30,352 nucleotides of DNA, taken from contig DHEF01000053.1 of assembly GCA_002399735.1 (NCBI GenBank), forward strand, positions 125,707 through 156,058. Direction: 5' to 3'. Numbering within the stretch: the first letter of the stretch is position 1; each line of letters begins with the position of its first letter. Below, one piece after another: positions 1 through 7,426 of this stretch. The translations under genes were made by a program, and so were the position numbers. Origin of the DNA: Chitinophagaceae bacterium UBA4857 (GTDB lineage: Bacteria; Bacteroidota; Bacteroidia; Chitinophagales; Chitinophagaceae). The notes below the pieces were generated by a model that saw nothing but the letters and a program-made list of their open reading frames with translations, searched no databases and had not been told where the DNA came from.

Positions 1-76
1 TTACTCAGCATTGTGCAAGGTGTTCCCCGATTTATCGGCGGTACAGTAGTAATTCTATTCAGCATTGTGTAAGTTT
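1..76 (+). repeat. Mosaic intergenic repeat, copy 1 (window-edge copy)
   Basis: This copy holds a hairpin CCGAT-TT-ATCGG at 27-38, followed by the family core AATTCTATTCAGCATT and GTGTAAGTTTCC. Bases 1-44 are the exact reverse complement of 3405-3448. The copy runs off the left edge of the window, so its full length is unknown. It lies upstream of aroK and contains no gene. Confidence 0.85.
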
Positions 77-156
77 CCGTTGGTTATTACAATGTCTTAT
101 TGGCAAGCGTTAGCTCATCTAATGGTCAATTGTTTTTTTAGTAAATGAGTAAATCT

Positions 157-203
157 TACCATTAACTATTAACCATTAACGATGAACTATTAACAATGAA
201 CTA
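157..203 (+). repeat. Degenerate short tandem ATTAAC/ATGAAC repeat
   Basis: The stretch just upstream of aroK is built from slightly varied copies of CCATTAAC, CTATTAAC and GATGAAC. It is low-complexity AT-rich DNA of a kind common between genes in this phylum. It occupies the place where the aroK promoter would be expected, and I see no exact TAnnTTTG box there. Confidence 0.6.
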
Positions 204-212
204 AAAACAATA

Positions 213-719
213 ATGAAAATTTTTCTCATAGGATTTATGGGCACCGGTAAAACACACTGGGGCCGCTTGTTAAGTCAAAAACTGGGTTTGCCTTTTTTTG
301 ACTTAGATGAGCAGATTGTAAACTCCGCCGAAAAAAGCATCAACGAAATTTTTGCGGAAAAAGGCGAAGAGCAATTCCGTTTACTGGAAAAAGAAACCTT
401 ATATATTATTAACGAAAGCCACGAATCGTTTATAATGGCTTGTGGCGGCGGTACACCTTGTTATTTTAATAATATTGTGTACATGAAAGAAGCCGGCATG
501 GTAGTTTGGATTAATACCAGTGTACCCACTATATTTGAACGTTTGTTAAAAGAAAAAGAACATCGTCCGTTATTACGTGATTTAACCGATGACCAAATGC
601 GCAGTTTTATTGCAAAAAAAATATCGGACAGGCGTATTTATTACGAGCAGGCACAAGTAGTACTGGAAGAAGAGGATATGAATATTGATAAACTGATTGA
701 TACTTTATTTCATGCATAA
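213..719 (+). CDS. aroK: Shikimate kinase
   Basis: This 168-residue cytoplasmic enzyme phosphorylates shikimate with ATP to shikimate 3-phosphate in the chorismate pathway for aromatic amino acids. Its length is typical of the family. The N-terminal Walker A loop GFMGTGKT spans residues 7-14. FFDLDEQI (residues 28-35) carries the Asp pair that binds magnesium and shikimate. The CGGGT loop follows near residue 78, and the HRPLL segment in the C-terminal half supplies the lid arginine. The ATG at 213 sits directly before the Walker strand, so no earlier start is needed. The gene's last codons overlap the likely start of the DUF423 gene by 8 bp, which suggests translational coupling. No other aromatic pathway gene is nearby. 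Identification is firm. Confidence 0.96.
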   Translation: MKIFLIGFMGTGKTHWGRLLSQKLGLPFFDLDEQIVNSAEKSINEIFAEKGEEQFRLLEKETLYIINESHESFIMACGGGTPCYFNNIVYMKEAGMVVWINTSVPTIFERLLKEKEHRPLLRDLTDDQMRSFIAKKISDRRIYYEQAQVVLEEEDMNIDKLIDTLFHA

Positions 720-1119
720 ATCATATTTAATGTCGGCTGCCTTATTAGGCGCATTAGGGGTAGTGCTGGGTGCATTTGGTGCACATGGTTTAAAGGAGTT
801 GGTATTACCCGAAACAGTTGAAGCATTTAAAACCGGTGTGCAATACCAAATGTATCATGTATTTGCTTTACTGTTTATTGGTGTATTGTGGAGCAGGTTT
901 GCTTCCAGGCCGCTACGTTGGGCGGCTAACTGTTTTTTAATCGGTATTTTATTATTCTCCGGCTCCTTATACGTTATAACCCTGCTAAAAGCTACTGATA
1001 CCATCGGTTTGGGTAAACTGGGTATTGTTACACCCATTGGTGGTTTATTTTTTATTGTAGGTTGGTTATTACTATTTGTTGCGTTATTAAAAAAATCACC
1101 AGAACAAGGGCAGGTTTAA
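712..1119 (+). CDS. DUF423 family small membrane protein
   Basis: This protein of about 135 residues is almost entirely hydrophobic, with four predicted membrane helices. It carries the DUF423 signature near its N terminus: GAFGAHGLK, then a stretch with FKTGVQYQMYH. The family (including E. coli YgdD) is widespread in inner membranes and its biochemical role is unknown. I place the start at ATG 712 rather than the in-frame TTG at 697, because 712 gives a normal N terminus just before the first helix. ATG 730 is also possible. The start overlaps the aroK end by 8 bp, so the two genes are probably co-transcribed. Its 3' end overlaps the convergent kinase gene by 24 bp. Family assignment is strong; function is open. 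Confidence 0.9.
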   Translation: MHKSYLMSAALLGALGVVLGAFGAHGLKELVLPETVEAFKTGVQYQMYHVFALLFIGVLWSRFASRPLRWAANCFLIGILLFSGSLYVITLLKATDTIGLGKLGIVTPIGGLFFIVGWLLLFVALLKKSPEQGQV

Positions 1120-3060
1120 AATAGTTACCGTACCGTCGTTTGCAAAAATTTCGTAGGTGCCGCCAATACCTTCCATACGGCGTTTAATATTGTTTAAACC
1201 GTTACCAAACCTGCGAATGGCATCCATATTAATACCCTTACCATTGTCTTTAATGGTTACTTCCAGGTGTGTATCAATCGTAACTTTAATGCTTACTTCA
1301 CTGGCGTGTGCATGTTTTAAAATATTGTTCAGGCTTTCCTTTACACTTAAAAATATATTACGTCGTTTATCGCCTGATAATTCAATATGCGGCAGGTTTT
1401 CGGGTATCAACTGAAAACGGAGGTTAATATCGGTGTTTTCAAAATACTCCTGTGCATAGGCCCGTATGTAGGATACGGTGTTGTCCAGCGAGTCGTTACC
1501 ACTGTTCATACTCCATATAATCGCATTCATTTTGTTTAACACATCATCAGCCGATTGCGATATTTTATCTATTTCTATTGGTGTATCTTCTTTCATTTTA
1601 TGACGGGCCATTTCACTCATCAATCTTATCACCGTCATGCCGGCACCCAATTCATCATGCATGTCGGCCGAAATACGCTGACGCTCTACTTCCTGTGCTT
1701 TTAATACGGCTAACTCTTTTTCGTACTCCTTGCGTTGGTTTTCGGCTTTTAGCCTTTCACTTTCACTGGTTTCTTCTACAATACGTCGATTGTTTTTATA
1801 ATTTAAAGCAGCAAGGAAAAACACTAATTCCAGAAAGAGGCCAATTTCGTATTGAAAAACGGATGACTTGAAAACCGAATTACTAAACGGTAACTGCATA
1901 ACAATAGAGGAAAGAGAAAGCAGGGAAAATATAAGCAGCATCAGGTTGCCCCAAAACACATAACGCATCAATTTGTCGTTCCAGTTACGGCGGGCATACA
2001 CAATAAAAATAAGCATTACAATAAGCAAGGCCAGCTTCATGCCGTTTTCTAAACCATACTGTAAAACAAAATTATCGGTGAAATAAAAAACACAGCAATA
2101 AATAATTAAACCAACAATTAAAATCCAGCTACCGGAATTGTATAATTTATACAAAAACGGGTGTTTTTGTTTAGTATTAAGATAACTACGCATAAATATC
2201 ATGTAAAAAATAATACCCACGGCGTGTAGTATAAAATCAAACGACTCCTCAATTATATAACCCGGCGTCATAGCCCTGAAAGTGAAAACGGCTTTGGTAA
2301 AAAGCATTAGTCCGGTAAAAAAGGCATATCCGGAATAATATAAAAATTCAATATTACCTTCCTGGTAATAATTGGCCATGGAGTATAATACCATCATGGC
2401 CAATAAGCCGCAAAGAAAGTAAGTAACTATTTCGCCGGTCTTGTTATGACCGTGTTGTTTAGCCGCAAAGGCTTCCATAAAAGGCTCGCCAATAAGACGG
2501 GGAATAAAACGGTTAATATGCGTTTTTATGCATTGTAACTCTATAACAAACGTAGCAGAATCATTAGGAGCTACAGATAGTTTCCGGTAGCCAATGCTGT
2601 CTTCGGTATCCGGAAGAATTTTGGGTTGGGCTACCAGCTTGTTATTTATGAGTTGGTAAACTTCAATCTGCCAGAAATAGTAACCGGGGAAAAACCAGAC
2701 CGAAGCAGTGGAATCTTCATCGTTTCGCACATTAAACTTTATAACCAAAGGTTGTGTTACTTGTTTTAAGGTGTTTCGTTGTGGGGGTGTGCCGGCGTCT
2801 TTTAACCTGTCAACATTAAATGTATCCGTAAAAATTTCCCGGTCGGCAATATGTATTCCACGGGTATATGCCGAAATTTCTTTGTAAAAGTTTATATCGT
2901 TCAGGTTAATGTACGCGTCCAGTTTACTGGCAGGCTTGTTTTGGGCAATGGTAGTTGTAGCAGTAAATAGTTGAAATACTAAAAAAGTGATACAGGTGTA
3001 AAAAAAATACAGGTTTTTAACCCGCAGCATGTTGATGTAACGGTTAATGGAAAGGGGCAT
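1096..3060 (-). CDS. 7TM sensor histidine kinase, NarL/LytS-like HisKA_3 type, orphan
   Basis: This 654-residue inner-membrane sensor kinase has a signal-like N terminus ending in TTTIAQ near residue 40. A periplasmic beta-rich region to about residue 205 follows, with features of the 7TMR-DISM extracellular domain. Seven or so hydrophobic helices span roughly 210-420, then comes a short coiled-coil linker. The dimerisation and phosphoacceptor motif ERQRISADMHDELGAG has its His at residue 468. A HATPase_c domain follows, with an N-box like KESLNNILKHA and G-box DNGKGI. This is the HisKA_3 class that normally pairs with NarL/FixJ-type regulators, but no response regulator lies in the window. 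An internal ATG ten codons in (MLRVKN) is an alternative start. A TAGGTTTG promoter box lies 31 bp upstream. The 3' end overlaps the DUF423 gene on the other strand. Confidence 0.9.
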   Translation of the reverse strand: MPLSINRYINMLRVKNLYFFYTCITFLVFQLFTATTTIAQNKPASKLDAYINLNDINFYKEISAYTRGIHIADREIFTDTFNVDRLKDAGTPPQRNTLKQVTQPLVIKFNVRNDEDSTASVWFFPGYYFWQIEVYQLINNKLVAQPKILPDTEDSIGYRKLSVAPNDSATFVIELQCIKTHINRFIPRLIGEPFMEAFAAKQHGHNKTGEIVTYFLCGLLAMMVLYSMANYYQEGNIEFLYYSGYAFFTGLMLFTKAVFTFRAMTPGYIIEESFDFILHAVGIIFYMIFMRSYLNTKQKHPFLYKLYNSGSWILIVGLIIYCCVFYFTDNFVLQYGLENGMKLALLIVMLIFIVYARRNWNDKLMRYVFWGNLMLLIFSLLSLSSIVMQLPFSNSVFKSSVFQYEIGLFLELVFFLAALNYKNNRRIVEETSESERLKAENQRKEYEKELAVLKAQEVERQRISADMHDELGAGMTVIRLMSEMARHKMKEDTPIEIDKISQSADDVLNKMNAIIWSMNSGNDSLDNTVSYIRAYAQEYFENTDINLRFQLIPENLPHIELSGDKRRNIFLSVKESLNNILKHAHASEVSIKVTIDTHLEVTIKDNGKGINMDAIRRFGNGLNNIKRRMEGIGGTYEIFANDGTVTILNLPLFW

Positions 3061-3090
3061 ACTTAATTAGCTTTGGTATAACTGGTTAAT

Positions 3091-3098
3091 CAAACCTA
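3091..3098 (-). promoter_or_regulatory. -7 promoter box TAGGTTTG for the sensor kinase
   Basis: This is an exact match to the Bacteroidota sigma-ABfr consensus TAnnTTTG, 31 bp upstream of the kinase start, implying a leader of roughly 25 nt. No good -33 TTTG is visible. The box is one arm of an inverted repeat CAAACC (3091-3096) / GGTTTG (3112-3117), which could be an operator, though such short arms can arise by chance. Confidence 0.5.
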
Positions 3099-3298
3099 CG
3101 AAAAAATATTGGGTTTGAGCACTGTTAATCAATTAGTAAAGGTTGGTTTAATGGGCATGATACCTGTAAAAAAGTATTGTATGGGTTTAATAAAAAACTG
3201 TTACCTTAACAATGTTAGTATTTAAATAGGCTGTTCGTTTACATAAGGCTACTATTAAAGGAGTGGGAACCTTGAATAAATGGTAAATAGAGTTATGA

Positions 3299-3351
3299 CA
3301 GTACCGCCGACAAGTCGGGGTGCACCTTGCACAATGTTGAGTAAAGTTACA
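3299..3351 (-). repeat. Mosaic repeat hairpin module, copy 2a
   Basis: This 53-bp module starts CAGTACCGCCGACAAGTCGG and ends GAGTAAAGTTACA. By eye it differs from copy 2b (3403-3455) at five positions. Its hairpin CCGAC-AA-GTCGG differs from that of 2b by a compensatory pair of changes. It is flanked by the TCTATT-like core on one side. Confidence 0.85.
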
Positions 3352-3505
3352 GTCACTCCGATCAAAATACGGAGTACTGCATAATGGCCAATAGAATTGA
3401 TGCAGTACCGCCGATAAATCGGGGAACACCTTGCACAATGCTGAGTAAAGTTACAGGTGTTCAAGAGTGCGACGCAAGAAAAGCCCAATCAAGGGAGGGA
3501 CGTTG
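3352..3505 (-). repeat. Mosaic repeat, copy 2b with head module
   Basis: Read on the minus strand, this copy contains in order: a head module (CCCTTGATTG and CTTGCGTCGCACTC), the 53-bp hairpin module (3403-3455), the core CATCAATTCTATTGGCCATT, and a second hairpin with arms ACTCCG/CGGAGT (3355-3375). It is the most complete copy in the window and shares 44 identical bases with copy 1 in inverted orientation. Confidence 0.85.
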
Positions 3506-3600
3506 AAAACAAAAAATATTTATAATCTAAAGTTGTTATAAAGTTTAAGGTTAAAATTTAGTTGTTTGGGGTAAAAAAACTATAAAAAATCAAACTACAT

Positions 3601-3608
3601 TATCTTTG
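3601..3608 (+). promoter_or_regulatory. -7 promoter box TATCTTTG for ftsK
   Basis: This is an exact TAnnTTTG match whose last base is only 6 nt from the ftsK ATG. If transcription starts the usual 5-8 nt downstream, the mRNA would be leaderless or nearly so. No well-spaced TTTG at -33 is apparent. Confidence 0.6.
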
Positions 3609-3614
3609 CGCACT

Positions 3615-6314
3615 ATGGCTAATAAGCTGAAAAAAGAAACGCCGAAAAAGAAGACGACAACTGTAGCAGGAGGGAAGGCCTGGAAAGCGGAAAAGTCGGA
3701 AAAGATTGACCTGAAAGCATTGGCAAAAGACGAAAGAACGCACAAAATTTTAGGTGCGCTATCGCTTCTTTTGGCCATTTTTTTGGGCATTGCTATACTG
3801 TCCTATTTTGCAACATGGCGACAGGATCAGGATGAGGCATTCCGGGGCAGCAGTATTTTGTGGGATGATCGTGTGTCGGTGGCCAACCTGATGGGGAAAA
3901 TTGGTGCGTTGGTATCACATTTTTTTATTTACAAAGCATTTGGTATTGCCTCGTTACTGGTGTGTACGTTTTTCTTTGTGTTGGGCATTAATTTATTGAC
4001 CAGCAGAAAAGTATATTCTATTGGACGCAACCTGAAATATGTAACGTTGGGTGTGCTGGTTTTATCGGTTTCGCTGGCGTTTATTTTTAGAAACAGCGAG
4101 TTTTCCTGGGGTGGTGGTGTAGGCCGAATGATGAGTAACTGGCTGATTGGTATTTTAGGAAATATTGGTACAGCCGCCATATTACTATTGATGGCCGTTG
4201 GTTACTTCATCTGGCAGTTTAATCCTGCGTTTAACCTGCCCGTTAAAAACAAACCGGTGGACGAAGCCGAAGTGCATGAAGAAGAATTGGAAGAAGAAAC
4301 ACCGGACGAATCCATTACTGAAAAACCGGTGGTTAAACCTGTAGTGGCCGAGCCTATGGTTGTTAAGCCAAAAGCTAATACGCTTAAACAGGGTAATGAA
4401 GAGGCCCCTGTTGTAAAACCTATTATAGAAGAAGAAAAACCGGCATTTGATTTTACCTTAATTGAAAAAGAAGAAGTAGAAGAAGAAAAACCGGCTGCTA
4501 CACTTACCATTAACGATACGTATATTGAGAAGGAAGTTGTGGCTGATATTTTACATACCCATGATGAGGTAAAGGAGGAAGAACCGCCTGTATTAGAAGA
4601 AGCCGAAGAAGAAGAGGAGGAGGAAACACGGGAAGAGCCACAGCAGTCTAAACCGTCAGTGTTGGTTATACCACCAACTAGTAAGCCTACTAAAATAGTA
4701 ACGGTTAGCCCCGGCGATGGCGGCCTTACGTTGGAAATAAAAACAAATACTGAGGAGAAACCGGATGAAGAGCCGGAAATAAAATCGGCTGAAACAGTAG
4801 CCAAATTACCGCCTTACGAGTCAACCTTAGATTTAAAGGATTATAAATATCCGGGGCTTGATTTACTGGAAACCCATGGCAGCGAAAAAATAGTACAGGA
4901 TCCTGCCGAATTGGAGGAAAATAAAAACCAAATTATTAATACGCTACGTAACTACGCTATTGAAATACAAAAAATCAGTGCCACGGTTGGGCCAACGGTT
5001 ACCTTGTACGAAATAGTTCCGGCAGCCGGTGTACGTATATCACGTATTCGTAACCTGGAAGATGATATTGCCCTTAGCCTTGCTGCATTGGGTATTCGTA
5101 TTATAGCCCCAATACCCGGTAAAGGAACCATCGGTATAGAAGTACCCAATACCCGTAAAACGGTGGTGAGTATGAAAACGCTGCTGGAGTCGGAAAAATT
5201 TATTAACAGTCCGCATTCCTTACCTATTGCTATTGGTAAACGTATTGATAACACTGATTTTATTGTGGATCTGGCATCTATGCCGCATTTGTTAATGGCA
5301 GGTGCAACGGGTCAGGGTAAATCCGTAGGCTTAAATGCAATACTGGTATCGTTATTGTATAAAAAGCATCCATCACAGTTAAAGTTTGTTTTGGTAGATC
5401 CTAAGAAGGTGGAGCTGAGTATTTACAAAACGATTGAGCAACACTTTTTAGCCAAGCTGCCAAACGAAGATGAAGCCATTATAACCGATACACGAAAAGT
5501 TATTAATACGTTAAATGCTTTGTGTATTGAAATGGATAATCGCTACGATCTGTTAAAAGAAGCAGGTTGCAGAAACATAAAAGAGTATAACAGTAAGTTT
5601 GCGGCCCGAAAATTGAATCCAGAAAAGGGGCACCAATATTTACCGTTTATTGTGTTAGTGGTAGATGAGTTTGCCGACCTGATTATGACGGCCGGTAAAG
5701 AAGTGGAAATGCCGATTGCACGTTTAGCACAGCTAGCCCGTGCGGTAGGTATTCACTTAATTATTGCCACGCAGCGTCCGTCGGTAAATATTATTACGGG
5801 TACTATTAAAGCTAACTTCCCGGCACGTATTGCCTTTAAGGTAAGTAGCAAAATTGATAGCCGTACTATTTTAGATGCCGGTGGTGCCGAGCAGTTAATT
5901 GGTAAGGGTGATATGTTGATAAGCTTTAACGGCGAAATTGTGCGTTTGCAATGTGCGTTTGTTGATACACCGGAAGTAGATAAAATAACCGATTTTATTG
6001 GTTATCAGGAAGGTTACCCGCAAGCATTTTTACTACCGGAATATGTGGATGAAAAAGAGCAGGAAAGCAAAGATTTTGATTTAAACGACCGTGATAGTTT
6101 GTTTGAAGATGCGGCTAAACTGATTGTGATCAGCCAAAGCGGAAGTACATCTTTGTTACAACGTAAAATGAAACTGGGGTATAACCGTGCAGGTCGTTTA
6201 ATGGATCAGTTAGAGGCTGCGGGTATTGTTGGACCTAACCAGGGTAGCAAACCCCGTGAAGTATATATTAAAACCGATATGGAGTTGCAGCAGCATTTAG
6301 ATTTGTTGGGTTAG
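3615..6314 (+). CDS. ftsK: FtsK/SpoIIIE-family DNA translocase
   Basis: This 899-residue protein is the septal DNA pump that clears and aligns chromosome ends during division. After a basic N-terminal tail come about four membrane helices (roughly residues 40-205). An acidic linker rich in Glu, Pro, Lys and Val follows (about 208-400), then the alpha and beta motor domains. Walker A, GATGQGKS, is near residue 563 and Walker B, LVVDEFADL, near 683. A winged-helix gamma domain (about 826-899) includes the SGSTSLLQRKMKLGYNRA stretch that recognises polar sequences such as KOPS. I choose ATG 3615; an in-frame TTG nine bases earlier lies inside the promoter box. The gene is followed after 108 bp by lolA with its own promoter box, and no terminator is visible between them. 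The highly repetitive linker is normal for this family. Confidence 0.96.
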   Translation: MANKLKKETPKKKTTTVAGGKAWKAEKSEKIDLKALAKDERTHKILGALSLLLAIFLGIAILSYFATWRQDQDEAFRGSSILWDDRVSVANLMGKIGALVSHFFIYKAFGIASLLVCTFFFVLGINLLTSRKVYSIGRNLKYVTLGVLVLSVSLAFIFRNSEFSWGGGVGRMMSNWLIGILGNIGTAAILLLMAVGYFIWQFNPAFNLPVKNKPVDEAEVHEEELEEETPDESITEKPVVKPVVAEPMVVKPKANTLKQGNEEAPVVKPIIEEEKPAFDFTLIEKEEVEEEKPAATLTINDTYIEKEVVADILHTHDEVKEEEPPVLEEAEEEEEEETREEPQQSKPSVLVIPPTSKPTKIVTVSPGDGGLTLEIKTNTEEKPDEEPEIKSAETVAKLPPYESTLDLKDYKYPGLDLLETHGSEKIVQDPAELEENKNQIINTLRNYAIEIQKISATVGPTVTLYEIVPAAGVRISRIRNLEDDIALSLAALGIRIIAPIPGKGTIGIEVPNTRKTVVSMKTLLESEKFINSPHSLPIAIGKRIDNTDFIVDLASMPHLLMAGATGQGKSVGLNAILVSLLYKKHPSQLKFVLVDPKKVELSIYKTIEQHFLAKLPNEDEAIITDTRKVINTLNALCIEMDNRYDLLKEAGCRNIKEYNSKFAARKLNPEKGHQYLPFIVLVVDEFADLIMTAGKEVEMPIARLAQLARAVGIHLIIATQRPSVNIITGTIKANFPARIAFKVSSKIDSRTILDAGGAEQLIGKGDMLISFNGEIVRLQCAFVDTPEVDKITDFIGYQEGYPQAFLLPEYVDEKEQESKDFDLNDRDSLFEDAAKLIVISQSGSTSLLQRKMKLGYNRAGRLMDQLEAAGIVGPNQGSKPREVYIKTDMELQQHLDLLG

Positions 6315-6385
6315 TTTAATGTTAAGAAAACAAATCGGTTGCAACCAAATTATCTCCAAACGGGTCTTGCAGTAACGTAAACCTA

Positions 6386-6393
6386 TATATTTG
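6386..6393 (+). promoter_or_regulatory. -7 promoter box TATATTTG for lolA
   Basis: This exact TAnnTTTG match lies 29 bp upstream of the lolA ATG, giving a short A-rich leader of about 22 nt. A TTG is present upstream but at 16 bp, shorter than the usual spacing. Confidence 0.55.
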
Positions 6394-6422
6394 CAGGCCG
6401 TTAAATGAATAAATAAAAAATT

Positions 6423-7073
6423 ATGAAAAATTTCTATTTGAGCGTATTGTTATTAACTGTGGCTTTTACCGGCTTACAGGCTCAAAAAAGTGATCCGGAA
6501 GCGAAAAAAGTTTTAGATGCTGTAAGTGCAAAATTTAAAACCTATAAAGCCGTGCAGGTAGGATTTTTATATTCTATCGAAGACGCCAAAGGAAAAGTAC
6601 AAACCAAAAAAACAGGAACGCTGTTAATGAAAGGCGCAAAGTATAAAGTAACATTTGGCGATCAGGAAATTTACAGCGATGGTAAAACCACATGGAACTA
6701 TGATAAAGGTGCTAAAGAAGTAACCGTTAACAATGTTTCGTCTGATGCCAATGCATTTACACCACAAAAATTATTTACCAGTTTTTACGATAAAGACTTT
6801 TTATATGTATTAAACGGTGAGAAAAAAGTAGGTGCTAAAACCTTACAGGAAATACAACTTACACCAACCGATAAAAGCAAGGCTTTTCATAAAGTGTATT
6901 TAACCATCGATAAAAATGCTAAGACCATTCAAAGCACAAAAATTTTAGAAAACGGTGGCAACAAAATTAACTACAGTTTAAACAACATGGTTACTACGGT
7001 TAATCCGGCCGATGCATCATTTGTATTTGATGTTAAAAAATATCCCGGTGTGGAAGTAGTAGACTTACGATAA
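6423..7073 (+). CDS. lolA: LolA-type outer membrane lipoprotein carrier
   Basis: This 216-residue periplasmic protein is expected to escort lipoproteins from the inner-membrane Lol complex to the outer membrane. A signal peptide ends near GLQAQ (residue 21). The mature part starts with an amphipathic helix (DPEAKKVLDAVSAKFKTYKA), followed by a series of beta strands forming the open barrel. It includes the family-typical KKTGTLLMKGAKYKV and DGKTTWNYD segments. Length and layout fit LolA. Bacteroidota lack a classical LolB, and nothing LolB-like is nearby. It lies 108 bp downstream of ftsK, has its own promoter box, and ends in a strong terminator. Placement in the LolA superfamily is secure; strict orthology with E. 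coli LolA is likely but not provable here. Confidence 0.88.
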   Translation: MKNFYLSVLLLTVAFTGLQAQKSDPEAKKVLDAVSAKFKTYKAVQVGFLYSIEDAKGKVQTKKTGTLLMKGAKYKVTFGDQEIYSDGKTTWNYDKGAKEVTVNNVSSDANAFTPQKLFTSFYDKDFLYVLNGEKKVGAKTLQEIQLTPTDKSKAFHKVYLTIDKNAKTIQSTKILENGGNKINYSLNNMVTTVNPADASFVFDVKKYPGVEVVDLR

Positions 7074-7096
7074 TCAGCACAAAATTTTTATACAAG

Positions 7097-7122
7097 GCCC
7101 TTGCTATTGCAGGGGCTTTTTT
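7097..7122 (+). terminator. Intrinsic terminator after lolA
   Basis: An 8-bp stem GCCCTTGC/GCAGGGGC (one G-U pair) with a TATT loop is followed by a run of six T. It lies 24 bp downstream of the lolA stop codon. Confidence 0.9.
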
Positions 7123-7126
7123 ATTA

Positions 7127-7220
7127 TGTTACCGGCTGCTGTGCTACTATCATCGTCTGTTGTGTCACTCACTGCATCGTTCCGTCCGCTAATCAACAAT
7201 ATGCAATACCCAAACCTGTT
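7127..7220 (+). repeat. Mosaic intergenic repeat, copy 3 (type I head)
   Basis: This copy has the head CTACTATCATCGTC followed by TGTTGTGTCACTCACT, then a diverged core (CGCTAATC and AATATGCAATAC) in place of the usual TAATTCTATT. It follows directly on the lolA terminator. Confidence 0.75.
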
Positions 7221-7238
7221 GGTAAAATGATGTTTTCC

Positions 7239-7304
7239 GTAGAGACGCCAGCATGGTGTCTCAATATTAAATTATACAACAAGACGCCAGCATGGCGTCT
7301 CTAC
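7239..7304. repeat. Two tandem palindromes, GAGACGCCA-GCA-TGGCGTCTC type
   Basis: Two copies (7239-7262 and 7281-7304) of a near-perfect palindrome lie 18 bp apart. Each has 9-bp arms GAGACGCCA/TGGCGTCTC around GCA, and each carries one deviation. GTAGAGACGC-type palindromes recur in Bacteroidota and cyanobacteria. I see no coding function. The following bases to 7400 are CT- and A-rich filler. Confidence 0.8.
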
Positions 7305-7407
7305 AAGTCTTTCAAATCCCAAATCTCAATTCTGAAATCTCCATTTCCCCCTAAATCCTACATCAAAAAATCAGAAATCCTAACCTCCCTCAAACCTCAT
7401 TTCCGTT

Positions 7408-7415
7408 TATCTTTG
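7408..7415 (+). promoter_or_regulatory. -7 promoter box TATCTTTG for ribF
   Basis: This exact TAnnTTTG match ends 11 nt before the ribF ATG, predicting a leader of only a few bases. It is the same octamer as at ftsK. No FMN riboswitch fits in this space. Confidence 0.6.
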
Positions 7416-7426
7416 CACCAATTATT

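Larger units (their letters stand above)
3061..3614. other. 554-bp intergenic region dominated by repeats
   Basis: The spacer separates the divergent kinase and ftsK genes. Beyond the kinase promoter box (3091-3098) and the ftsK box (3601-3608), it holds two direct copies of a 53-bp hairpin module and a head module (3299-3505). Short open frames inside it only reflect the repeat sequence (Cys-rich, near-duplicate translations), so I call no gene here. Confidence 0.7.

Noticed and set aside
3187..3488. Two Cys-rich open frames (QHCARC motifs) on the minus strand
   Set aside because: The two translations resemble each other only because both cross the duplicated 53-bp hairpin module. They overlap in different frames and have no plausible start context.
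3299..3505. CRISPR-like array
   Set aside because: There are only two direct copies, the intervening sequence is itself repeat family sequence, and there are no cas genes.
4202..4804. 200-codon Ser-rich open frame antisense to ftsK
   Set aside because: It is the complement of the Glu/Lys-rich FtsK linker; reverse-reading GAA codons gives Ser/Phe strings. FtsK is certain in the other strand.
7074..7426. FMN riboswitch upstream of ribF
   Set aside because: The conserved RFN elements are not recognisable, and the promoter box lies 11 nt before the start codon, leaving no room in the leader.
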